Shown here in pieces: positions 15,474 to 24,787 of a stretch of DNA of 64,000 nt; positions within the stretch are counted from its first letter, which is position 1; each line of letters begins with the position of its first letter. The position numbers were made by a program, and so were the translations under genes. The notes under the pieces are model-generated. The model was not told the origin of the DNA. It worked only from the letters and a program-made list of their open reading frames with translations, and did no database searches. This DNA is from JABJOE01 sp964344145 (GTDB taxonomy: Bacteria > Patescibacteriota > Patescibacteriia > UBA9934), in assembly GCA_964344145.1 (NCBI GenBank), contig CAYFME010000001.1:1-64000 (forward strand), given 5' to 3'.

Positions 15474-15992
15474 ATGTCAAAGCCTTCAAAAGCCAAGCAG
15501 GTTCTTTTTGAGCTTTGTGATGATTACTTTCGGGTCTCCGAGGCGGCGTTTACAATGCTGTATCATCCGCGAGCATCTATGAAGTACGGATATGATGATT
15601 TTTTGGAGATGCGCGAGGCTCGAGCACGTCGAGAGAAAAGGGAGAGATTGAGGGAGTTGCGTCGAAGAGAGCTTATAAAGGTCGAAAAGCAAGGTAAAAG
15701 GGCATTTATAGAGCTAACAGAAGAGGGGAAGACAGAGGTTCTTCGTGAACGTATTATTCGGTGTGACACAAAGAGGCGGGACGGTCGGATATGTGTTGTG
15801 TCGTTTGATGTTCCCGAGCATATCGCCTCGCTCAGAAATCAATTCAGGAGCTTGCTAAAGGCGGCTGACTTTCGTCAATTGCACAGGAGTGTTTGGTTCT
15901 CTGAGAAAGATATTGCCCAATCATTAAAGGAGTTGGTGTCGCGTTGTGATATGGAAAAGTGGGTTTCGATCTTTTTGGCTGAAGAGATGTAG
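15474..15992 (+). CDS. PaaX/Cas2-like winged-helix transcriptional regulator
   Basis: A 172-residue protein. Residues 1-95 look like a basic winged helix (RERLRELRRRELIKVEKQGKRAFIELTEEGK). Residues 103-172 match the Cas2-like ferredoxin fold found in the middle of PaaX repressors: RICVVSFDVPEHIASLRNQFRS and RQLHRSVWFSEKDI. CPR proteins of this type are often labelled Cas2, but there is no cas gene or repeat array here. AGAGAGAG precedes the ATG. Palindromes at 15367-15398 and 15992-16031 flank the gene, and the glycan locus begins next, so it may control itself and that locus (inference). Confidence 0.75.
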   Translation: MSKPSKAKQVLFELCDDYFRVSEAAFTMLYHPRASMKYGYDDFLEMREARARREKRERLRELRRRELIKVEKQGKRAFIELTEEGKTEVLRERIIRCDTKRRDGRICVVSFDVPEHIASLRNQFRSLLKAADFRQLHRSVWFSEKDIAQSLKELVSRCDMEKWVSIFLAEEM

Positions 15993-16031
15993 TGCGGCGG
16001 ATTTCGCACGATCGTTTAAAATACGCCGCAC
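15992..16031. promoter_or_regulatory. 40-bp palindrome after the regulator gene
   Basis: Outer arms GTGCGGCG / CGCCGCAC match perfectly, with ATTT/AAAT and a central ACGATCGT. It starts in the stop codon of the regulator gene. The core is the same as at 15367-15398. It can be an operator and, as it is followed by TGTGTTTTC, possibly also a terminator. Confidence 0.65.
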
Positions 16032-16131
16032 TGTGTTTTCATTCTTACCACTTCTTGTTGCTTTGTTCCTACACAGTATGAAGGTCCGTGATGCCACGAC
16101 CGGACGCCTAACGTGACACCCACAAAATCCC

Positions 16132-16161
16132 TTGACACCCCCTGAAACTGGACGTTACACT
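16132..16161 (+). promoter_or_regulatory. Promoter of leaderless UDP-glucose dehydrogenase gene
   Basis: TTGACA (16132-16137), an 18-nt spacer, TACACT (16156-16161), ending 9 nt before the ATG. It is probably the lead promoter for the glycan operon. Confidence 0.6.
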
Positions 16162-16170
16162 GTGCCCGCT

Positions 16171-17454
16171 ATGAAGGTTGCGGTCATTGGAACGGGATAT
16201 GTGGGGCTTGTCACAGGTGCGTGTTTGGCCGATCGTGGCCACGCGGTGACATGTGTTGATATTGATGAGGGGAAAATCGAGCGACTTCAGCGAGGCGAGT
16301 TACCGATTTTTGAGCCAGGACTGGAGGAAATCGTGACGCGCAATCAGCGCGAAGGACGACTGACATGCACAACATCGTACGCGCAAGCGATCGACGGGGT
16401 GGATGTTGTTTTTTTAGCTGTCGGCACACCTCCCAAGGCCAACGGCGCGGCTGATTTGCAGTACGTCTATCGGGCGGCTGAGCAAATTGGACAACATCTG
16501 AAGGGCTACGCTGTGGTCGTTGGTAAGAGCACGGTGCCGGTGGGGACCAACCGTCGAGTAAAGAAGATCATCGGTGATCACTTTGATGGAGCCCTCGACA
16601 TCGCTTCTAATCCAGAGTTCCTACGCGAGGGATCTGCGGTTGAGGACTTTATGAAACCAGACCGAATTGTGGTCGGCGTTGAGAGCGACCGCGCGCGCGA
16701 GGTGATGGAGAAGCTGTATGAATGCTTTGCGTGTCCGAAGGTGTTTGTAGACGTGGAAAGTGCTGAGATGGTGAAGTATGCCTCAAACGCATTTTTGGCA
16801 ACGAAGATCTCCTTTGTAAATGAGATCGCAAACGTGTGTGAGAACGTTGGGGCGAACATCGATCACGTCGCCCACGGTATGGGCCTGGACCATCGTATCG
16901 GTCCGCACTTCCTTCGCGCCGGTCTTGGCTATGGGGGTTCCTGTTTTCCAAAGGATGTCCGCGCACTGCATCAGACCGCTGGAACAAACGGCTACGTCTT
17001 CCAACTGCTGCGAAGTGTGATTGACGTGAATCACAACCAACGCTGGCACTTCTTCCAGCGAATGCGTCAAGCGCTCAATGGCTTTAAAGGAAAGCGCGTG
17101 GGTGTGTGGGGTCTATCTTTCAAGCCAAATACCGATGACATTCGCGAGTCCGTCGCACTGGACTTGATTGAACAGTTGCTTGAGGAGGGTGCGCAGGTGC
17201 GAGCGTATGATCCGCAGGCGATGGAGCATGTGCGCCGTGACCATCCTCACATTACTTGTACTGATTCTGCACAGGCCGCTGCCCAAGATGTTGATGCGTT
17301 GCTGATTGTGACGGAGTGGAATCACTTTAAAGATGTTGATTTGTCTGATGTGCGCAGGGCTATGCGCGGTAACATGATCTTTGACGGTCGCAACATGTTT
17401 GATCCGGCAAAAATGAAAGAGCTCGACTTTGATTATTATTGCATTGGTAAATAG
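16171..17454 (+). CDS. UDP-glucose 6-dehydrogenase
   Basis: A 427-residue cytosolic enzyme oxidising UDP-glucose to UDP-glucuronate with two NAD+. Visible are the Rossmann start VAVIGTGYVGLVTGACLA, GTPPKANGAADLQYV, EFLREGSAVEDF and the catalytic Cys in GYGGSCFPKDVRAL. Length fits the family. The start at 16171 was chosen over 16132, which lies in the promoter. It precedes the UDP-glucuronate epimerase by 2 nt, so the two give UDP-GlcA and probably UDP-GalA. Confidence 0.93.
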   Translation: MKVAVIGTGYVGLVTGACLADRGHAVTCVDIDEGKIERLQRGELPIFEPGLEEIVTRNQREGRLTCTTSYAQAIDGVDVVFLAVGTPPKANGAADLQYVYRAAEQIGQHLKGYAVVVGKSTVPVGTNRRVKKIIGDHFDGALDIASNPEFLREGSAVEDFMKPDRIVVGVESDRAREVMEKLYECFACPKVFVDVESAEMVKYASNAFLATKISFVNEIANVCENVGANIDHVAHGMGLDHRIGPHFLRAGLGYGGSCFPKDVRALHQTAGTNGYVFQLLRSVIDVNHNQRWHFFQRMRQALNGFKGKRVGVWGLSFKPNTDDIRESVALDLIEQLLEEGAQVRAYDPQAMEHVRRDHPHITCTDSAQAAAQDVDALLIVTEWNHFKDVDLSDVRRAMRGNMIFDGRNMFDPAKMKELDFDYYCIGK

Positions 17455-17456
17455 CT

Positions 17457-18407
17457 ATGAAGATCCTTGTCACCGGCGCTGCCGGATTTATCGGGTTCCA
17501 TGTTTCCAAAGCCTTGCTCGCACGTGGCGATGAGGTTGTTGGTTTTGATAACGTAAATGACTACTACGATCCTGCACTTAAGGAAGAACGTATTAAGAAG
17601 CTATCTGAGCACGATGGTTTTCAGTTTATTCGTGCGGATCTTGCTGACCTGCCTGCGGTTCATCAGATGTTCCAGGATCATAAGATCGACAAGATTTGTC
17701 ACCTCGCTGCGCAAGCCGGCGTGCGTTACAGCCTTACACATCCGCATGTGTACATTCAGTCCAATCTTGTCGGCTTTACCAATCTGATTGACGAGGCCAA
17801 GAACGCGGGCGTGAAAGACTTTATTTATGCTTCTTCAAGCTCCGTGTACGGCAAGAACAAGAAAGTACCGTTTAGTGTCGAAGACAATGTCGATCATCCG
17901 ATCTCGCTCTATGCGGCGAGTAAAAAGTCCAACGAGTTGATCGCGCATGTCTATCATCATCTCTTTGGCATGAACTGCACAGGTCTTCGCTTCTTTACGG
18001 TCTACGGCCCCTATGGCCGACCGGACATGGCGCTGTTTATTTTCACCAAGGCGATTCTTGAAGGGAAGCCGATCAACGTGTTTAACTATGGGAAGATGAA
18101 GCGTGACTTCACGTACATTGATGACATTGTTGATGGCGTGATCGCGTCGCTTGATAAGGCGTATCCGTATGAGGTGTTTAACCTCGGAAACAACAACACG
18201 GTGGAACTTGAGTACTTTATCTCGCGCATTGAGGAAGAGCTTGGTCAAAAAGCGCAGCGCAATGATCTACCGATGCAACCGGGAGATGTAGCCGAGACCT
18301 TTGCTGACATTGACGCCTCACGCGAGAAGCTCGGTTTCGATCCGAAGGTGAGAATTGAAGAAGGAATCAAACGATTTGTTTCATGGTATCGTGAGTTTTA
18401 TGGATAG
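17457..18407 (+). CDS. UDP-glucuronate 4-epimerase-like enzyme
   Basis: A 316-residue extended short-chain dehydrogenase. It has TGAAGFIGFHV for NAD binding, the catalytic SSSSVYG and YAASKKSNE (YxxxK), and GLRFFTVYGPYGRPDMA, which is characteristic of UDP-glucuronate epimerases. It interconverts UDP-GlcA and UDP-GalA. It is directly downstream of the UDP-glucose dehydrogenase and overlaps the next gene by 8 nt. Confidence 0.88.
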   Translation: MKILVTGAAGFIGFHVSKALLARGDEVVGFDNVNDYYDPALKEERIKKLSEHDGFQFIRADLADLPAVHQMFQDHKIDKICHLAAQAGVRYSLTHPHVYIQSNLVGFTNLIDEAKNAGVKDFIYASSSSVYGKNKKVPFSVEDNVDHPISLYAASKKSNELIAHVYHHLFGMNCTGLRFFTVYGPYGRPDMALFIFTKAILEGKPINVFNYGKMKRDFTYIDDIVDGVIASLDKAYPYEVFNLGNNNTVELEYFISRIEEELGQKAQRNDLPMQPGDVAETFADIDASREKLGFDPKVRIEEGIKRFVSWYREFYG

Positions 18408-19743
18408 TATGCAGCCCACAGCGGATCCAGCTATGGAGGTCCCAACGGTTGCGGTGACCGCCAATCCAACCATTTGTATTGTTGGCCTAGGGTACGTTGG
18501 CATGCCGTTGGCCTATCATTTTGCCAAGCATGGGCTTTCAGTATTCGGGTTTGATATCTCTGCACAGAAAGTTGAACAGCTCAAGGGTGGGTATGATCCG
18601 AGTCATGAGGTGACCGCCGATCAGCTCGCTTCCGTTGATATCACCTATAGCGTTGACCCGACCGTCATCAGCGGGGCGAACTTTGTGATCGTAGCTGTGC
18701 CAACGCCGATTGATAGCAACAATCAACCAAACCTTGTGCCGGTAGAAGCGGCCAGCAAAACCGTGGGGGAGAACTTGCGTCCAGGCAGTATTGTTGTGTT
18801 TGAGTCGACCGTGTATCCTGGCGTGACCCAGGAGGTTTGTTTGCCTATTCTGGAGAGGACTTCAGGCTTGAAAGGAGGGAAAGACTTTTTTGTCGGCTAT
18901 GCCCCTGAGCGTGTGAATCCGGGCGATGAGGAGCATACGATGGATAAAATCGTGAAGGTCGTTTCTGGTCAGACGCCGGAGATATGCGACGTGATTGCGG
19001 ATGTCTACTCCGTGGTGTGCAAGGCAGGCGTGCACAAAGCATCGAGCATTCAGGTAGCAGAGGCGGCGAAGGTTATTGAAAACATCCAACGAGATTTGAA
19101 TATCGCCCTGTTTAATGAGCTGTCACTGATCTTCAACCGTCTTGGGATCGACACACATGATGTCATCGAAGCTGCTGGCACCAAGTGGAACTTTCACAAG
19201 TATCATCCAGGTCTTGTGGGTGGTCACTGCATTGGAGTTGATCCCTATTATTTGGTCCACAAGGCGCTGCAAGTTGGTCATGAACCAAGAATTATCACCG
19301 CCGGGCGCGCGATCAACAACGCCATGCCGCATCATGTTGCAAACGAGGTTATCAAGATGATGATTCAGGCACACAAGAAAGTGAAGGGTGCGCGCGTGCT
19401 GATTATGGGATTGACGTTCAAAGAGGATGTCAACGACGTGCGAAATTCAAAAGTGGCGGACATCATCAAGACGCTGCATGAGTATGAGGTGGAGGTGTAC
19501 GGGCACGAGCCGCACGTAGACGATGAGGTGATCCGTTCTACTTTTGGGATACACACTAGTGCCTTACCTCCTGTTGAGCCGGTGGACGCCGTGATTCTTT
19601 GCAATCGTCACAAGTGTTTTGCCGACGTGACGTATGAGCAAGTTCGTGGATTTATGCGTGACGTGCCCGTGTTGTTTGATGTGAAAGGGGCATTTCGAGA
19701 CGCGGTTTTAAGGGATGAAACGGTTGTGTACAAAAGTTTATGA
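18400..19743 (+). CDS. UDP-N-acetyl hexosamine 6-dehydrogenase (TviB/WbpA type)
   Basis: A 447-residue nucleotide-sugar dehydrogenase of the UDP-GlcNAc/ManNAc branch. It has IVGLGYVGMPLAYHFAKHG, VPTPIDSNNQPNL, the family-typical GYAPERVNPGD and the catalytic Cys in GGHCIGVDPYYLV. The product should be a UDP-N-acetylhexosaminuronate. Three starts are possible (18355, 18400, 18409); 18400 gives a short N-terminal extension and a modest overlap with the epimerase gene. Which UDP sugar is oxidised cannot be told. Confidence 0.87.
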   Translation: MDSMQPTADPAMEVPTVAVTANPTICIVGLGYVGMPLAYHFAKHGLSVFGFDISAQKVEQLKGGYDPSHEVTADQLASVDITYSVDPTVISGANFVIVAVPTPIDSNNQPNLVPVEAASKTVGENLRPGSIVVFESTVYPGVTQEVCLPILERTSGLKGGKDFFVGYAPERVNPGDEEHTMDKIVKVVSGQTPEICDVIADVYSVVCKAGVHKASSIQVAEAAKVIENIQRDLNIALFNELSLIFNRLGIDTHDVIEAAGTKWNFHKYHPGLVGGHCIGVDPYYLVHKALQVGHEPRIITAGRAINNAMPHHVANEVIKMMIQAHKKVKGARVLIMGLTFKEDVNDVRNSKVADIIKTLHEYEVEVYGHEPHVDDEVIRSTFGIHTSALPPVEPVDAVILCNRHKCFADVTYEQVRGFMRDVPVLFDVKGAFRDAVLRDETVVYKSL

Positions 19744-19806
19744 TGTCCGTTGACACGTTCGCGTTAACGGATTAAAAAGAGACAGAATTTACGCTTATCT
19801 GATTCT

Positions 19807-21756
19807 ATGAAGTTTACGATTGGTTTTGATCAGGAGGATCGCGAAAAGGTGCATAAGATGTGGGATGAAGTATTTGAAAGTGGGCAATGGAGTGAAGGGA
19901 AGTTTACAGAGCAGTTTGAGCAAACGTGGGGGGCGTACCATGGCATTGACGCGGTGGCCTTCTCCAGCTGGTCGGGTGCCGCGACAGCAACGCTTGATTT
20001 TTTCAATTTGCGAGGCAAGACCGTGTTGATGCCTGCAAATACGTTCATGGCAACACCACTTAGCGTGCTGCACATGGGCGGAAGAGTGGAATTCGTCGAC
20101 TGCAATCGCGATGATTTGTGTATGAGTCTTGATGACTTACGCGTCAAGATTGATCTGTATCAACCGGCAGCCGTATTTTTGGTGCATATTGGTGGACATA
20201 TTGCGTTTCAGGTACGAGAGATTGCCGCGCTGTGTCGTGAGAAGAACATTATCCTTATTGAGGATTGCGCCCATGCGCATGGAGCCCAATGGAATGGTCA
20301 GCGTGCAGGATCCTGGGGAGACGCAGGTATTTACTCCCTCTATGCCACGAAGTCGATTTCTACGGGCGAAGGAGGCGTGCTCGTGAGCCGCAATAAGGCG
20401 CTCATTGATTACGCAAAACAGTATCGTAACTATGGCAAGCCGGATTTTGCCGTGCGTGGGATCAATGCGCGCATGAGCGAATTCACGGCAGCGCTGGGCT
20501 GTGCGCAAATCGATCGATTGGATGATATTGTGAAATGGAAGCAGGAATATGCGCGGACCGTGCTTGATCCACAGTATCCGAATCGCGTCCACTTCCCTGC
20601 CGGGATGACGTCCGGTTACTATAAATACATTGTGTTTGATCCGATTCCCAAATCAACCGGGAAGGTGTACGACACGCCGTGTCACAGGATCTTAGGAAAA
20701 CCATATGCGCTCCCGAATACGGAGTGGGTGGCAGAAAATCATTGGTGTGCGCCGCTGTATTACAAAGGAAATGACACGCAGACATCCTCACCATCTGTCG
20801 ACGATATCGATCTGACTGGTTACAAAAAGGTGATGATCACGGGTGGTTCGGGATTTATTGGTTCGCATGTTGTTGAACAGCTCGTGAAAAGAGGCATCAG
20901 GGTGCGCATTTACGATTTGATTGCCCCATCCTATCTTGACGACTTTTCGGAGTCTGAGCGCGCTCTGGTAGAGCATTACCAGGGAAGTCTTCTTGATGAA
21001 GATCAATTGCGCATGGCCACAACAGGCATGGACGCGATTTTTCATCTGGCCGCCGTTGCCAATGTGAATGATGTTGCCGATGATCCTCTCTACGCGCAGC
21101 GGATTAACACGCAGGGAACATTTAATGTTCTGGAAGCGGCACGAAAGCAAAAGTTTTTGAAGCGCGTCGTTCTTGCGAGCACCGTGTGGGTGTATCAAAA
21201 CACCCCGCAAGGAGACCAGCCACTGGCCGAAGATGCCCCTCTTGCTCATCCTGACCACTTTTATACCGCAACAAAGATGGCCGGAGAGCAAATGTTCCTC
21301 TCCTACGCGAACATGTATGACGTTCCTGTATCGATTTTGCGCTTCGGGATCCCCTATGGAACGCGCGCTCGTCCCGCCGTCGTGAGCGCTATCTTCGTCG
21401 AGAAGGCTCTTAAGGGAGAGCCGCTTACGATCCAGGGCGACGGCAGTCAATATCGAAAGTTCGTGTACGTTGAAGATCTGGCTTTGGGATGTATTCGTGC
21501 GCTGCAGCCAGCAGGAAAGAACAAAATTTATAATCTGGAAGGAGACGTAAAGATTACCATTAAAGAAATCGCCGAAACGGTGCAGGAGCTGATAGGTAAT
21601 GTACAGATTGAGTATACCGAGGGACGCAAGGCAGATTTTTCCGGAAAGGAGATTAGTAATGCGCGTGCAAAGGCGGAGATAGGCTGGTATCCGCGTATAT
21701 CGTTTCGTGATGGGATGAAGCGGTATATTGACTGGCGAAAAACATTGGATCTGTGA
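19807..21756 (+). CDS. Fusion: DegT-type aminotransferase with NAD epimerase
   Basis: A 649-residue two-domain protein. Residues 1-335 are a PLP-dependent sugar aminotransferase of the DegT/DnrJ/EryC1 family: PANTFMATPLSVLHMGG, IEDCAHAHGA and the PLP lysine K182 in YSLYATKSISTGEGG. Residues 340-649 are an extended SDR epimerase/dehydratase: MITGGSGFIGSHV, HLAAVANVND and YTATKMAGEQ. The aminotransferase half is somewhat short, lacking part of the usual C-terminal end. No stop or gap separates the two. Fusion suggests that a keto-sugar is passed between them. It overlaps the next gene (TGATG). Confidence 0.85.
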   Translation: MKFTIGFDQEDREKVHKMWDEVFESGQWSEGKFTEQFEQTWGAYHGIDAVAFSSWSGAATATLDFFNLRGKTVLMPANTFMATPLSVLHMGGRVEFVDCNRDDLCMSLDDLRVKIDLYQPAAVFLVHIGGHIAFQVREIAALCREKNIILIEDCAHAHGAQWNGQRAGSWGDAGIYSLYATKSISTGEGGVLVSRNKALIDYAKQYRNYGKPDFAVRGINARMSEFTAALGCAQIDRLDDIVKWKQEYARTVLDPQYPNRVHFPAGMTSGYYKYIVFDPIPKSTGKVYDTPCHRILGKPYALPNTEWVAENHWCAPLYYKGNDTQTSSPSVDDIDLTGYKKVMITGGSGFIGSHVVEQLVKRGIRVRIYDLIAPSYLDDFSESERALVEHYQGSLLDEDQLRMATTGMDAIFHLAAVANVNDVADDPLYAQRINTQGTFNVLEAARKQKFLKRVVLASTVWVYQNTPQGDQPLAEDAPLAHPDHFYTATKMAGEQMFLSYANMYDVPVSILRFGIPYGTRARPAVVSAIFVEKALKGEPLTIQGDGSQYRKFVYVEDLALGCIRALQPAGKNKIYNLEGDVKITIKEIAETVQELIGNVQIEYTEGRKADFSGKEISNARAKAEIGWYPRISFRDGMKRYIDWRKTLDL

Positions 21757-22433
21757 TGTCAGATGAGCACAAGACGATACTCGTGATAGCACCCCATCTT
21801 GACGATGAGGTGCTTGGGGTTGGAGGGACCATTGCCCGCGCGGTTGCGCAGGGATGCGACGTCCATGTGGGTTTCATCTGTAGCCGCGCCTATAACCACC
21901 AGTACAATAGTGAGAATGATGCCAAAGAGGAGCAAGATGCACAGGCAGCGCGCCGGGTGCTTGGATACAAGAGCGCAACTTTTCTTCGATTACGTGATGA
22001 GCGGTTGTATGAGCAATTGATCGATGTGATCATCGGCATTGAGCGTATGGTGGAATCACTCCAGCCCCAAGTTGTCTACATTCCCCATCGGGGAGACAAC
22101 AATCAAGATCATCGCACCGTTTTTGAGGCCTCCATGGTGGCGCTTCGGAGTTTTTCCGCGCCTTGTGTGCGGGAGATCTATAGTTACGAAGTCGGATCAT
22201 CCACTGAGCAGGCGGCTCCCTTTACGGAGCACGCGTTCCTTCCCAACGCGTATGTGAACATTGAATCCGTCCTTGCCAAGAAGCAGCAGGCGTTGCAGTG
22301 CTATGAACGCGAACTGCGTGTGTTTCCCAACCCTCGATCCGTGAAAGGGGTGGACATCTGGGCAGCACGCCGGGGTGCGGAAGCGCATTGTCGGGCTGCG
22401 GAAGCGTTTGAGGTGATTCGCATGATCAAGTAA
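21756..22433 (+). CDS. PIG-L/LmbE-family N-deacetylase
   Basis: A 225-residue zinc-dependent deacetylase of the family that removes N-acetyl from GlcNAc-type sugars. Metal-binding motifs APHLDDEVLG at the N terminus and HRGDNNQDHR in the middle are intact. The start is the ATG in TGATG, coupled to the aminotransferase fusion. It is followed after 4 nt by a formyltransferase, so an amine exposed here could be formylated next. Confidence 0.85.
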   Translation: MSDEHKTILVIAPHLDDEVLGVGGTIARAVAQGCDVHVGFICSRAYNHQYNSENDAKEEQDAQAARRVLGYKSATFLRLRDERLYEQLIDVIIGIERMVESLQPQVVYIPHRGDNNQDHRTVFEASMVALRSFSAPCVREIYSYEVGSSTEQAAPFTEHAFLPNAYVNIESVLAKKQQALQCYERELRVFPNPRSVKGVDIWAARRGAEAHCRAAEAFEVIRMIK

Positions 22434-22437
22434 CGGT

Positions 22438-23256
22438 ATGGAAGAAGGACGCATCGTTTTTATCGGCGCCGAGCGTGTGGGAAAGGCCGTTGCACAAGCG
22501 CTCCTTGCGCAAGGAGCGCCCATTTGTGCCATTGTGACCGCGCACGAGGATCGTGCGCCACACATTGCAGATTATGTTTCTTTTCGTGATCTGGAAGAGC
22601 AGTATCCGCATGTGGACTTCCATTATGTGCGAGAGTCCAAGAGTGCGCAGGTGCGCGACTGTATTGCAGGCTATGCCCCCGAGTGTATTTTGGTGGCGAG
22701 CTGGTCTAATATCATTGCCCCAGATATTCTCTCGCTGCCTGAAAAAGGCGTCGTTGGCATGCACTACTCGTTGCTGCCCGATCGCCGCGGCGGGGCTCCG
22801 CTCAATTGGGCGATTATCGATGGGATTCCGGCGACCGGCATCACGCTGTACTATCTGGATGATGGAATTGATACAGGAGATATCATCGCGCAGCAGGATG
22901 TTCCTATTGATGCGGAGGATACGGTGAAGGATCTTCTTGATAAAATCATTGAGGCTGCTCCGTCACTTTTTTGCCGCCTTATTGATGATATCCTCGATGG
23001 CACGGCCCCGCGGATACCACAAAACGACGCGCAGGCTACCACAACGTCGCGTCGACGGCCAGCGGATAGCGCCATTGATTGGACGATGGATCTTGATGCA
23101 TTGCATCGATTTATCCGCGCCGTGGCCCCTCCCTATCCTGCGGCGTTTACGACACTCAAAACAAAACGCCTCGTGTTGACGAGCGCGAAGAAAGCGGGGG
23201 AGGGAAACCGTCTTTCCGTTACCGGTTACATTGAAGAGTATGACCACGAAGGATAA
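22438..23256 (+). CDS. Sugar N-formyltransferase
   Basis: A 272-residue enzyme with the formyltransferase fold shared by Fmt and sugar N-formyltransferases. The loop MHYSLLPDRRGGAPLNWAI holds the conserved His and SLLPxxRG, and LDDGIDTGDIIAQ is the catalytic Asp motif. N10-formyltetrahydrofolate is the expected donor. PLNWAI and the setting in a sugar cluster argue for an amino-sugar rather than Met-tRNA substrate. It overlaps the GT2 gene by 17 nt. Confidence 0.82.
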   Translation: MEEGRIVFIGAERVGKAVAQALLAQGAPICAIVTAHEDRAPHIADYVSFRDLEEQYPHVDFHYVRESKSAQVRDCIAGYAPECILVASWSNIIAPDILSLPEKGVVGMHYSLLPDRRGGAPLNWAIIDGIPATGITLYYLDDGIDTGDIIAQQDVPIDAEDTVKDLLDKIIEAAPSLFCRLIDDILDGTAPRIPQNDAQATTTSRRRPADSAIDWTMDLDALHRFIRAVAPPYPAAFTTLKTKRLVLTSAKKAGEGNRLSVTGYIEEYDHEG

Positions 23257-23959
23257 TCATGCGCTGACCATCGTTGTCTGTTGTTTTAATGGGGAAGCGC
23301 ACATCGAGGCGTGCCTCGCGTCACTGGCAAACCAAACAAGGGACGATTTTTCCGTGCTCATCATTGATGATGGATCGAACGATCGCTCAGCTATCATTGC
23401 AGAGAAATTTGCCCAAACGCGTGCGGGATGGACACTGCGGGCTCATCCGGAAAATGCTGGACTGGTCGCGCGGTGCAATGAAGCGATCGCAACGATTGCT
23501 ACTCCGTTCTTTGCTCGTCTCGATGCAGATGATCTGTTTACTCCATACGCCGTGGAAAAAATGTATGTAGAGATGGCACGCATCGATGATGCGGCATTTA
23601 CGCTCTTTCAGCGATGGGATCTCTGGGAGGATGATACGCGTGCAATGGACGTACACGATGATCTCTATGAATGGATTGCCGCTGGAACGCTCTTTCGTAC
23701 GGATGCGGTTCGGGCCGTTGGTGGATACGATAAAGAATTTTGGGAAGAGTATGATTTGTATCTCAAGTTATTGACGCAAGGGATGCGCTATCACGTTTCT
23801 CCCTTTAGTGTATACTACTACCGCCGCGGGCAGGAGAGCATGACGCAAAACCGCGCGGCAACGCTCAAGGGGTTCCGTTGTTTGGAGCAAAAATGGGGGT
23901 CCGCGGTGTTGCAGCAATACGGCAATGCTGATCGGATTCTCTCTTATTATCAACAATAA
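23240..23959 (+). CDS. Family 2 glycosyltransferase
   Basis: A 239-residue GT-A enzyme: TIVVCCFNGEAHIEACLASL, LIIDDGSNDRS and the DxD segment ARLDADDLF, then an EEYDLYLKL motif near the end of the catalytic domain. Soluble; donor and acceptor unknown. The start at 23240 puts Met just before the first strand. Confidence 0.85.
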   Translation: MTTKDNHALTIVVCCFNGEAHIEACLASLANQTRDDFSVLIIDDGSNDRSAIIAEKFAQTRAGWTLRAHPENAGLVARCNEAIATIATPFFARLDADDLFTPYAVEKMYVEMARIDDAAFTLFQRWDLWEDDTRAMDVHDDLYEWIAAGTLFRTDAVRAVGGYDKEFWEEYDLYLKLLTQGMRYHVSPFSVYYYRRGQESMTQNRAATLKGFRCLEQKWGSAVLQQYGNADRILSYYQQ

Positions 23960-23962
23960 CGC

Positions 23963-24787
23963 ATGTACGTCCATATGAAACGACCTATCGTGATCGCAGA
24001 GATTGGAGAAAATTTTATCGGGGACCTTGATATCGCCCGTCGATTGATTGAGCAGGCAGCAGCAGCAGGGGCAGATTTTGCCAAATTTCAATCGTATCGT
24101 CCGGAAACATTTGATAAGAGCGATCCGGAATATGATTGGTTCTGCAAAGTTTCTCTCTCTGATGACGATCATCGCATGCTGGCCGCACACGCGCAAAAGC
24201 ACGGGATCGCCTTCATGAGTTCACCCTTTAGCTTAGAGCGCGCCCGTTTTCTCTGTGAGGGGATGGGTTGCAAAGAAATAAAGATCGCCTCTGGGATGAT
24301 GATGAACTTCCCCCTGCTCGATTATGTGAACGAGCATGCCCAGACGGTCTTTCTCTCAACCGGCATGGCAACCATTGAAGAGATTCGCGAAGCGCTCGCC
24401 CATCTTTCAAAGGTTCCGAAGGTGTATATTCTTCATTGTGTCACGCAATATCCATGCGCCGATGCTGACGCAAATCTTTCGGCAATAAACACACTGCAAC
24501 GCACGTTTCCTGAGCACGAAATCGGCTATTCTGATCACACAGAGGGTGTTCTGGCACCCGTTATCGCGCATGCCATGGGAGCACGCGTGATTGAAAAGCA
24601 CTTTACGTTCGACAAGAATGCAACCGAGGGAACGGATCATATTCTTTCAGCACTACCCGAAGAGCTTGGACAGATGATTACAGATATGCGCCGGGTAGAG
24701 CAGATGTATGGAAGCGGAGAAAAGGCTCCAAGGAAATCAGAGCAAGCCATTATCGATTTCGTGCGCAATCGCTTTTTAGAAGTATGA
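23963..24787 (+). CDS. NeuB-family nonulosonic acid synthase (first copy)
   Basis: A 274-residue TIM-barrel enzyme of the sialic acid synthase family, condensing phosphoenolpyruvate with a six-carbon amino sugar. VIAEIGENFIGD, FAKFQSYRPETF, STGMATIEEI, LHCVTQYPC, GYSDHTEG and IEKHFTFDKNATEGTDH are all present. The C-terminal SAF (antifreeze-like) domain of full-length NeuB is absent, so it may be a sub-family or rely on another subunit. The ATG at 23975 is an alternative start. It overlaps the next gene by 4 nt. Confidence 0.85.
   Translation: MYVHMKRPIVIAEIGENFIGDLDIARRLIEQAAAAGADFAKFQSYRPETFDKSDPEYDWFCKVSLSDDDHRMLAAHAQKHGIAFMSSPFSLERARFLCEGMGCKEIKIASGMMMNFPLLDYVNEHAQTVFLSTGMATIEEIREALAHLSKVPKVYILHCVTQYPCADADANLSAINTLQRTFPEHEIGYSDHTEGVLAPVIAHAMGARVIEKHFTFDKNATEGTDHILSALPEELGQMITDMRRVEQMYGSGEKAPRKSEQAIIDFVRNRFLEV

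Noticed and set aside
15474..15992. Cas2 of a CRISPR system
   Set aside because: The Cas2-like fold follows a winged helix as in PaaX, and there is no cas1, other cas gene or spaced repeat array. The two flanking palindromes are single sites, not an array.
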